Below, piece by piece: positions 57,268-64,000 of a DNA stretch of 64,000 bases. Below the pieces are notes generated by a model, which was given only the letters and a program-made list of their open reading frames with translations, did not search any database and was not told the origin of the DNA. Position 1 is the stretch's first letter, and every line of letters starts with the position of its first letter. The position numbers and the translations under genes were made by a program. Origin of the DNA: Clostridiales bacterium Firm_11 (GTDB lineage Bacteria > Bacillota > Clostridia > Christensenellales > Aristaeellaceae); contig LVAQ01000012.1 in the NCBI GenBank assembly GCA_001604105.1, forward strand, positions 70,680-134,679. Direction: 5' to 3'.

Positions 57268-58155
57268 TCAGCCTTTTACGCCGCCCAACACAATCCCCTT
57301 GACAAAATACCGTTGCAGGAAGGGGTATACCAGAATGATGGGCAGCGACCCCAGAAAAATCTGCGCCGAGCGTAGCGTTCGATCGGAGATGGTGGCCAGC
57401 TGCTGTATCTCCTCACGGCTGAGCATGCTGTAGGTGCGTTGCACAACAATGGTTTGGATATAGCTTTGCAGGGGATAATGATCCGGATTGTTCATGAGAA
57501 TCAACCCGTCAAACCAGCTGTTCCAGTGCCCTACCAGCGCAAACAGCAGCACCGTGGCGATGGCGGGCGTGGAGGTGGGCACATAGATTTGCCAGAGGAT
57601 GCGCCATTGACCGGCGCCGTCGATGCAGGCGGCTTCCGATAGCTCCTTGGGGATTTGGCGAAAGAAGTTGAGCATGAGAATCACGCTGAACACCGGCACC
57701 GCGCCGGGCAGTACCAACGCCCAGATTGAATCCAGCAATTTGTATTGGCGTATGGCCATGTACCAGGGAATCAGGCCGCCGCTGAAAAGCATGGTGATGA
57801 AAAACAGCCACGCGTAGAACGAGCGTGCCCGAAACTCGTGCCGTTCTTTGGAGAGCGGAAACGAACTGAGGATAATCAGCAACAGGTTGATCCCGCCGCC
57901 CAGCGTGATCCGCTCCAGCGATACCAGCATCGACTGCCAGAACTGGGCGCGTTTGATGACGTACTGGTAGGAGTTGAGCGAAAAATCAACGGGCCAGAAG
58001 GTGACAATGCCGGTGGCCGCCGCGGAACTGGAGCTGAAGGAGATGGCGGCAATGTGGATAATCGGCACCAGGCAGGATAGCGCCGCCAGCGTGAGTATGA
58101 TGGTGTTGATTACGCTAAACCAGCTGAAAGGTTTGGACTTGGGTTTTGCTTGCAA
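57268..58155 (-). CDS. Sugar ABC transporter permease, LplC type (second locus)
   Basis: A 295-residue permease with six membrane segments; coupling motif EAACIDGAGQWRILWQIYVP and C-terminus GIVLGGVKG. The frame is open from a GTG at 58164, but that codon lies inside the ribosome site AAGGAGGTG. The TTG three codons later (58155) sits eight bases after AAGGAGG and is the better start. It is 13 bases after the LplB stop. Confidence 0.91.
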   Translation of the reverse strand: MQAKPKSKPFSWFSVINTIILTLAALSCLVPIIHIAAISFSSSSAAATGIVTFWPVDFSLNSYQYVIKRAQFWQSMLVSLERITLGGGINLLLIILSSFPLSKERHEFRARSFYAWLFFITMLFSGGLIPWYMAIRQYKLLDSIWALVLPGAVPVFSVILMLNFFRQIPKELSEAACIDGAGQWRILWQIYVPTSTPAIATVLLFALVGHWNSWFDGLILMNNPDHYPLQSYIQTIVVQRTYSMLSREEIQQLATISDRTLRSAQIFLGSLPIILVYPFLQRYFVKGIVLGGVKG

Positions 58156-58168
58156 ACGGCTCACCTCC

Positions 58169-59065
58169 TTAAAAGATTCGGTAATCGGCGAAATGATAGG
58201 CGCTGAAATAGGCTACCGAAACAAACACAAAGGAGATGATCGATTTGAACAGCCCCACAGCCGTAGCCACGCCAAACTGCGCATCCAGCAGGCCGATGCG
58301 GTACACAAAGGTATCGATGATATCACCGGTTTGATAGACAGTTGGGCTGTACAGGTTGAAAACCTGATCAAAGCCCGCGTTGAGAAGGTTGCCCAGACTG
58401 AGCACCATCAGCAGTACGATGACCATTTTCATGCCCGGCAAGGTGACATGCAGCGTTTGTTTCCAGCGGTTTGCCCCGTCAATCTGCGCGGCTTCATACA
58501 GGTTTGGGTCAATTCCGGTAATGGCGGCCAGATAGACGATGGTGCCATAGCCGAATTCTTTCCATGTTTCAGAAAAAATCAAGGTGAATTGAAACCATTT
58601 GTTGTCCCCCAGAAAAAAGATGGGGCTTCCCCCAAAGGCTTTGATCATTCGGTTGACAAGCCCGTCGGAAGGGGAAAGGATATCAATCAGAATACCGCCA
58701 AGCACCACCCAGGAAAGGAAATGGGGCAGGTAGATGGTGGTTTGAATGCTAGTTTTGAAACGCTTGTTTCTCACTTCGTTGATGAGAATGGCGAAAATCA
58801 CGGGTACAATGAGCCCCAGAATAATTTTATAAAGCGAAATGACGACCGTATTACCGATTACCGCGGTAAAGCTGGGCAGTTGAAAAACATAGCGGAAGTT
58901 ATCCAGCCCGATCCACTTTTGATCGCCAAACAACCCTTTGGCGGGGATGAATTTCTGAAAAGCGATGATGATACCGGCCATGGGAACATATTGAAACAGG
59001 ATCAGTAAAATGACACCGGGTAAAATCATCAGGTGCAGCGGCAGCTCTCGTCTCAGTTTCTGCAT
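58169..59065 (-). CDS. Sugar ABC transporter permease, LplB type (second locus)
   Basis: A 298-residue permease with about six membrane segments (first LHLMILPGVILLILFQYVP). GLFGDQKWIGLDNFRYVF and the coupling motif YEAAQIDGANRWKQTLHVTLPG are typical of LplB. It follows the solute-binding protein gene after 94 bases that contain a hairpin. Confidence 0.93.
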   Translation of the reverse strand: MQKLRRELPLHLMILPGVILLILFQYVPMAGIIIAFQKFIPAKGLFGDQKWIGLDNFRYVFQLPSFTAVIGNTVVISLYKIILGLIVPVIFAILINEVRNKRFKTSIQTTIYLPHFLSWVVLGGILIDILSPSDGLVNRMIKAFGGSPIFFLGDNKWFQFTLIFSETWKEFGYGTIVYLAAITGIDPNLYEAAQIDGANRWKQTLHVTLPGMKMVIVLLMVLSLGNLLNAGFDQVFNLYSPTVYQTGDIIDTFVYRIGLLDAQFGVATAVGLFKSIISFVFVSVAYFSAYHFADYRIF

Positions 59066-59107
59066 GGTGCGTCCGTCTCCTTTTGGCAGCTTCAGGGAAA
59101 CAGGAAA

Positions 59108-59137
59108 GGGAAAGGCGACATCAAAGGCACCTTTCCC
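59108..59137 (-). promoter_or_regulatory. Hairpin between solute-binding protein and LplB genes
   Basis: GGGAAAGG (59108-59115) pairs perfectly with CCTTTCCC (59130-59137) around 14 bases. No T-run. Its place after the binding protein gene fits a stabilising or partial-termination hairpin that keeps binding protein levels above permease levels. Confidence 0.5.
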
Positions 59138-59159
59138 ATAACCTGCCTTCGCGGATCGA

Positions 59160-60824
59160 TTATTCCGCAGCGCTCAGTGAAGCATACCAGGCATTCACTT
59201 CATCGGTGATGGCTTGGCCGCCCAGCTGGTACCAGTCGCTTACGAACTTATCGAACTCATCGATGGATGCCGCGCCCATGATGACCTTGACGATCATCTC
59301 TTTTTCCATCTGCTCCAGGGTCGCGCGACGTTCCACCATGGTTTCGGTCGGCGCGCCGGTGAACTTCTCCACCAGCAGCTGGCCGTTGTCACGGTAGGCT
59401 TTCAGCACATTGTAAACGCCTTCTACCCCGTAAATCTTATCCCAGCCCCATACGGAGCCGTCGCCGGCCAGGTAGGCATCCACGTTGGACTGGATCACCT
59501 TGGCTTCGCCGACCAACGTATCCATGGCATCGGCGTTGCGCGCGGCTTCGATTTCCAGGAAGGCGTTCAGGTTTTTGTACGGCGGGTAGGGGGTGACGGG
59601 GGAGAACTTCCATACACTGGTGTTGCCGTTTTCCGCGGGCATATAGTACCAGGAGAAGTTGTTGGTTTCGCCCCAGTTCTTCTCCAGGTGCATGTTTACC
59701 AGCTTCACAAGCGCTTCGGGATGTTCAAAGCCTTTGCGCACGGCAAAGTACATGTTGGTACGGAACTTGAGCGGTACGGATACGGCCGTATCATCAACAC
59801 TGGGGATGGGCAGGCTGATCCAATCCGCGGTGGGATCGTTGTTGTAGTTCTGGTTGAGCGGGTACAGCGGGTTCCACTGCTCGCCGAAATCGATGCCGAT
59901 TTTGCCGGCGGCGATGGTCTCGGCCACTTTGCCGCCATCTTTCACGCCGAATTCCTGATCGATCTCGCCATTTTGATACATGGCCGCCAGCGCGGTCAAC
60001 GCATCCTTCATTTCAGGCTGAACGCTGCCGTACACTAGCTTGCCATCGGCATCCGTCGTCCAGAAGTTGGGATACGCGTGGAAACCGGCAAAGAAGCCTT
60101 CCACGCCCATGCAGCCCGCGTACAAATCTTTGGTGATGGCCAGGCCATAGGTATCCGCAATGCCGTTGCCATCGGGATCCTGCGTGGCAAACGCCGTGGA
60201 GACAGCCAGCAGTTCCTGCATGGTGGTGGGCACATCCAAGCCCAGCTTGTCCAGCCAATCCTTGCGGATCCACAGGAACTGCGCGCTTTCGATGGATGCT
60301 TCCAGGTTGGGGATCGCCATCAGCTTGCCTTCAAAGGTCGCGGAATCCAGCACCGAGGAGCCTTCATCCGAATACACCTGACGGGTCAAATCCGATGCGT
60401 ACTGGTCAAAGTAGCCAGTCAGATCTTCGATCACATCCGCATCGGCCAGCTGTTTGAGCTGCGCCGAGGTGACGGTAATCACGTCCGGCAGGTCGCCCGA
60501 AGCCAGCGTAACGTTGATCTTCTGCTTGTAGGCATCATCCGTGTAGCCGCCTTGGACGGTCCACGCGTAGGAGATGTTGATGCCAAGCTCATCCTGGTAG
60601 AGGTCAAACCAGCGGTTGGACTCAATGGTCTCATTGGGGGTCTGGGGCAGTACGTTGCTGGTGAGATCGTTATCCACAGCGCGTACAAAGACAATATCGA
60701 TTGCGGGATCGTACTTGCTCAGCGAATCTGCATTCTCTCCCAACGCGGATAGAACCGGTACGCTCAGCAGCGCAAGCGCCAGCATGGCGGAGACGAGCTT
60801 GCGCCAGGTGCTCTTTTTGGTCAT
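59160..60824 (-). CDS. Sugar ABC transporter solute-binding protein (second locus)
   Basis: A 554-residue extracytoplasmic binding protein (family 1, LplA-like). The basic N-terminus MTKKSTWRK is followed by a hydrophobic core and a likely cleavage near SALGENADS. As in the first locus there is no lipobox cysteine. Typical segments are TLASGDLPDVITVTSAQLKQL and DPDGNGIADTYGLA, the latter a calcium-loop-like stretch. The ATG follows AGGAGGG. It leads the operon SBP-LplB-LplC-GH43, with its own promoter. Confidence 0.92.
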   Translation of the reverse strand: MTKKSTWRKLVSAMLALALLSVPVLSALGENADSLSKYDPAIDIVFVRAVDNDLTSNVLPQTPNETIESNRWFDLYQDELGINISYAWTVQGGYTDDAYKQKINVTLASGDLPDVITVTSAQLKQLADADVIEDLTGYFDQYASDLTRQVYSDEGSSVLDSATFEGKLMAIPNLEASIESAQFLWIRKDWLDKLGLDVPTTMQELLAVSTAFATQDPDGNGIADTYGLAITKDLYAGCMGVEGFFAGFHAYPNFWTTDADGKLVYGSVQPEMKDALTALAAMYQNGEIDQEFGVKDGGKVAETIAAGKIGIDFGEQWNPLYPLNQNYNNDPTADWISLPIPSVDDTAVSVPLKFRTNMYFAVRKGFEHPEALVKLVNMHLEKNWGETNNFSWYYMPAENGNTSVWKFSPVTPYPPYKNLNAFLEIEAARNADAMDTLVGEAKVIQSNVDAYLAGDGSVWGWDKIYGVEGVYNVLKAYRDNGQLLVEKFTGAPTETMVERRATLEQMEKEMIVKVIMGAASIDEFDKFVSDWYQLGGQAITDEVNAWYASLSAAE

Positions 60825-60885
60825 TGATGGATGCCCTCCTTTTCATTTTCAAAGGAAGATTTGCATTTTTGCCCTTGATACTCAA

Positions 60886-60914
60886 AGTATAGGGAAAGCA
60901 TCCGCGGCAAACAA
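60886..60914 (-). promoter_or_regulatory. Candidate promoter of the second transporter operon
   Basis: On the minus strand TTGTTT (complement 60909-60914) and TATACT (complement 60886-60891) are exactly 17 bases apart, about 60 bases before the binding protein start. It lies between the response regulator gene and its likely target. Confidence 0.65.
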
Positions 60915-60987
60915 TGATTCGTTCTTTTGATACTGTACTGGAATCGACCAGTTTCTCCATCCTTGCAAGCGCGCGTTTCTCCTTTTT

Positions 60988-62715
60988 TTACTTTGTTGCT
61001 GAATCTTGCGCACGTGAGATCATTTTTTCCAGATGGACGGTGCGGTAATCCTGCGGCGCCATGCCGGCGGCTTTTTTAAAGAAGCGTGTAAAGGAACCGG
61101 CCGTATCATACCCTACGGCGCTGGCTACTTCCTGAATGCGCACGTTTTCCCCCAGCAGCAGTTGTTTGGCGCGCTGGATGCGTACATGCTCGATATAATC
61201 GGACACATTGGTGCCGGTCGCCTGTTTGAATAGCCGGGAAAGGTAGGAGGGGTTCAGATACACCTGTTCGGCCAACCGCACCAGGGAGAGGTCTTCCCCC
61301 AGATGCTGTGCCACATAGGCCTGGATAAAGGCGACAGCCGTATCGGTACGGCGCTTGCCCGCCTCCCGCTGGAGCGTAAAGATGGTATGGATAATGGTCT
61401 CCAAATACTGGACGGCCTCCGACCAATCGGCAAAGCTATCCGGCCGGATTAACTGGTTCTGGCCGATGTGAAAAGCCAAATCCTGCGTCAGGTGATGACT
61501 GTTGATGTAGGAAAGCAGCGTAAGTGCGACGCGCAGGTATGCTTCCAGCGCGATGCCGCTGTTGCGGCTGGGTTCACGCCTTAGGTAATGGATAATCGGC
61601 CGCAGTTGATCGGCGAAGCGCTCCTCATGACCCGCGTGGAGGTGAATGCTCAGCATCTCTTCAAAGCGTTGCCCAAGAAGCTGCTCCATCTGCGCATCGG
61701 CTTCGTTTTCGATGGGCAGCAAAGAGGGCGCAGCCTGACCAAACAAGGCGCTGTCAAAAGCCGTATCGGTGAGCAGCACCTCTGAACCAACCCCGATTTG
61801 ACCGTTCATCAGGCGCGAGAGTTTCTCGTAACGGTGGGCGATTTGGTGCCATTCAATCGGTTGATCGGTCGTGATCAGGCTCAGGGTATTGGCCATGGAC
61901 GCTTTGCACGCGCTCTGCACCAACTCCAGCGAACCTTTCAGTTGCGCGGTCGCTTCGCGGTATTGCTGGGCGATGTCCTGCGCGGCCGCCTCGGCGGGCT
62001 TGGGTTGCAGAATGGAAACAATTCTGCCTGCCTCATCAAATACGGTCAAATCACGAAAGGTACGGTTCAGGTAGCGGTTGAGCACCCAGCGCAGGGAGAA
62101 CTGGCTCTGCATTAAATCCGCATAGTCTTTCGAAGGCAAATCCCGATCCAGCCGCCCCAAAAGCAATAAAACCGGCAAGCGTGGATCCAGCTTGATTTCC
62201 AGCCGCGTAAAAAGGTCCCCGCTGGTGAGGTTTTCCTGACTGCCATGCAATAACCGCAGGCAAAAGTCCTTTTGGAAGGTTTCCCGCGCCGCGTGAATAT
62301 CCTGCTGCGCGCGCCGCATGATATCATCATAGCGCACTTCGCGACCGATCTCTTCCAGCGTTTCTTTGACGGCTTTGAGAACTTTGCTATGGTTTTCACT
62401 CTTGAGCAGGTATTTTGTGCCCGGATGGCGGATGGCCTCGTAGATGTATTGAAAATCATCATACCCCGTCAGAAAGATCACGCGGCAGGTAGGCCAGTTC
62501 CGCTTGATTTGCGCAAGCAGTTCCATCCCATCCATGCCGGGCATATGGATATCGGACAAAACCACATCCATACGCGTGCGCCGGAGCCAGTCGATGGCCT
62601 CTTCTCCGGAGTAAGCCTTGTACACATCCAAATCCAGCTCGGGATCATCCAGCAAAAGCTCTGCCATGCCGTCGGTGATAAACTCCTCATCATCTACGAC
62701 CAGTAAGCGATACAT
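60988..62715 (-). CDS. YesN-like response regulator (REC + AraC HTH)
   Basis: A 575-residue regulator. The receiver domain (about 1-125) has the acidic pocket VVDDEE (8-11), phosphoacceptor Asp55 in VLSDIHMPGMDG, a Thr in FLTGYDD and Lys in KYLLKSE. A long middle region (about 150-460) of unknown role follows. The C-terminal ~100 residues are two HTH motifs (LSLVRLAEQVYLNPSYLSRLF and IQEVASAVGYDTAGSFTRFFKKAAG). It lies three bases after the kinase gene and upstream of the transporter operon it probably activates. Confidence 0.94.
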   Translation of the reverse strand: MYRLLVVDDEEFITDGMAELLLDDPELDLDVYKAYSGEEAIDWLRRTRMDVVLSDIHMPGMDGMELLAQIKRNWPTCRVIFLTGYDDFQYIYEAIRHPGTKYLLKSENHSKVLKAVKETLEEIGREVRYDDIMRRAQQDIHAARETFQKDFCLRLLHGSQENLTSGDLFTRLEIKLDPRLPVLLLLGRLDRDLPSKDYADLMQSQFSLRWVLNRYLNRTFRDLTVFDEAGRIVSILQPKPAEAAAQDIAQQYREATAQLKGSLELVQSACKASMANTLSLITTDQPIEWHQIAHRYEKLSRLMNGQIGVGSEVLLTDTAFDSALFGQAAPSLLPIENEADAQMEQLLGQRFEEMLSIHLHAGHEERFADQLRPIIHYLRREPSRNSGIALEAYLRVALTLLSYINSHHLTQDLAFHIGQNQLIRPDSFADWSEAVQYLETIIHTIFTLQREAGKRRTDTAVAFIQAYVAQHLGEDLSLVRLAEQVYLNPSYLSRLFKQATGTNVSDYIEHVRIQRAKQLLLGENVRIQEVASAVGYDTAGSFTRFFKKAAGMAPQDYRTVHLEKMISRAQDSATK

Positions 62716-62718
62716 CCT

Positions 62719-64000
62719 TTAAGTTTCCTCCTTTGGATAGCGAATGGTCAACGTAACGTTGAGGCCGCCCAGCGCACTACGCCCGATGGTCAGGCCGCTT
62801 TCGGCGCCGTAGACGAGGCGTAGCCTGCGGTGGATATTCATCATGCCGGTGATTTCCATGGTTTCAGCGGTATCGGTAAGCCCTTGGGTCATCTGCGCAA
62901 GCTGCGCATCGGTCAGGTGCTGGCCGTTATCTTCCACCTGTATTTCCAGATGCTCGCTGTCATAAGCATAACTGACGCGAATCTGCCCGGCCTGCTGACG
63001 CTTGCCCACGCCGTGCTCAAAGGCGTTTTCCAGAATCGGCTGCAAAATGAGCCTGGGCACAAGCCGCGCAGCAAGCGGCTGCGGGCAATCCGGGAAGGTG
63101 ATCACCAGCCGTTTGGAAAAACGCATCTGCTGGATGGCCGCGTAGGTTTGCGCATGCTTTACATCCTCGCGCAGGGGAACCATATCCGCCCCATTGCGGG
63201 TGATAAAGCGGAAGTACTTGCCCAGCAGCTCGGAGAACGCCACCAGATGATCGTCGCCGACCCGAGCCATGGTGTTGATAATAAACAGGCTGTTATACAG
63301 GAAGTGCGGGTTGATTTGCGTTTGCAGTTGCTTCAGTTCTGCCCGCTGTGTGAGCAGCTTTTGCTTATACACCTGATCAATCAGCCCGCTGAGCTTTTCC
63401 ACCATCTCGTTGAAATGGTCAAACAGATAACCGAACTCATCGCCGCTTACGTGAGAGAGCTTCACGGTGAGATTGCCGTTTTCTACCTCCCGAAACGCGT
63501 CCACCAGTCTGTACAGCGGCCGGTGCATGTATTTGTACACGGAGAGAGAGTAGATCAGCGATACGCATAACGCCGATGCGGTGAGCACCCAAAACCAGAA
63601 GGAAAACGTGGTGGTCACTTCATGTATGATGCGTGTGGGGACATAGCGAATGAGCGAGGCGTTCAGTTTCTCGGAGGTTGCCACAGCCCGATAGTATTCT
63701 GTGCCCCCAAAGGTGAGCATGTGCAGGCGGTCGTTTTCGACCCGGGGGGCGGTATCCGCCTGGAAGAAGGCCACGCTTGCGTCCCGATCCCGAATCAAAC
63801 CCGTTTCGCCAAGCAGCAGGAGGGTGTGGCTGTCATCATAGATGTTCAAGGTTTTCAGCGATTCGCCGATTACGCTTTCTTCCAAACGTATTTCTATCAT
63901 ATACAGGGGGTTGCGGCTGGTTACGTTCCCCTCCTGCAGGGTGGTCAGGCAGTAATCCCCCTCATATTGCAAAATTTGCGCGCCCCGCACGCCCTTGGGT
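62719..64000 (-). CDS. YesM-like sensor histidine kinase (N-terminus outside window)
   Basis: At least 423 residues of a membrane sensor kinase; the 5' end runs off the window edge, so the first membrane helix is missing. Visible are an extracytoplasmic sensor part, a membrane helix (about FWFWVLTASALCVSLIYSL), a HAMP domain (RPLYRLVDAFREVENGNL to about 60 residues on), the His_kinase motif LQTQINPHFLYNSL with the phosphorylated His, and an HATPase domain with ILENAFEHGV and QVEDNG. It should sense sugars or binding-protein complexes and phosphorylate the YesN-like regulator. Confidence 0.94.
   Translation of the reverse strand, partial: PKGVRGAQILQYEGDYCLTTLQEGNVTSRNPLYMIEIRLEESVIGESLKTLNIYDDSHTLLLLGETGLIRDRDASVAFFQADTAPRVENDRLHMLTFGGTEYYRAVATSEKLNASLIRYVPTRIIHEVTTTFSFWFWVLTASALCVSLIYSLSVYKYMHRPLYRLVDAFREVENGNLTVKLSHVSGDEFGYLFDHFNEMVEKLSGLIDQVYKQKLLTQRAELKQLQTQINPHFLYNSLFIINTMARVGDDHLVAFSELLGKYFRFITRNGADMVPLREDVKHAQTYAAIQQMRFSKRLVITFPDCPQPLAARLVPRLILQPILENAFEHGVGKRQQAGQIRVSYAYDSEHLEIQVEDNGQHLTDAQLAQMTQGLTDTAETMEITGMMNIHRRLRLVYGAESGLTIGRSALGGLNVTLTIRYPKEET

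Overview
The window is a 64 kb stretch of a fairly GC-rich, low-branching Gram-positive type genome. A Clostridia-like (Bacillota) origin is suggested by a T-box leader before thrS, CtsR-type heat-shock operators, Lpl/Yes-type sugar ABC systems with YesM/YesN-like two-component control, and a CtsR-regulated small heat-shock gene. No rRNA, prophage or insertion sequence was seen. The species cannot be named from the sequence alone.

Region 1 (1-16.7 kb) is a complete type I-C CRISPR-Cas system read on the minus strand: cas3-cas5c-cas8c(with an internal cas11c start)-cas7-cas4-cas1-cas2-leader-array. The array holds 123 repeats and 122 spacers inside the window and still shows perfect repeats at base 1, so it very probably continues beyond the edge. 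It contains a tandemly duplicated spacer, a pair of spacers that differ only at crRNA seed positions 1 and 5, and several spacers that cover Shine-Dalgarno/start-codon sequence of their targets.

Region 2 (17-21 kb) has ordinary genes: a ketopantoate reductase, a class I aminotransferase and a PAS-GGDEF diguanylate cyclase. Region 3 (21-32.2 kb) is a plant-polysaccharide utilisation locus on the minus strand: AraC regulator, LplB/LplC permeases, solute-binding protein, a 2-hydroxyacid dehydrogenase homologue lacking the usual catalytic Arg, a GH88 unsaturated glucuronyl hydrolase, a nitrilase-family amidase, a GH43 beta-xylosidase and a discoidin-like protein. It fits import and breakdown of glucuronoxylan- or pectin-type oligosaccharides.

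Region 4 (32.2-37.5 kb) is visibly AT-richer and carries a GT2-TupA/ATP-grasp fusion and a GT-C membrane glycosyltransferase, followed by tRNA-Arg(ACG): a likely horizontally acquired surface-glycan island next to a tRNA gene. Region 5 (37.9-55.2 kb) is housekeeping and small accessory genes: AzlCD, a three-gene ABC exporter, a membrane protein, a phosphoesterase, a serine hydrolase, three HAD phosphatases, Hsp20, a YfbR-like nucleotidase, a MATE exporter, ThrS with T-box, and a lactonase. Its intergenic spaces hold three unusual repeat families (41.7-42.2, 43.2-43.5 and 55.25-55.56 kb).

Region 6 (55.6-64 kb) is a second carbohydrate locus on the minus strand: sensor kinase (cut by the window end), AraC-type response regulator, solute-binding protein, LplB, LplC and a second GH43 enzyme.
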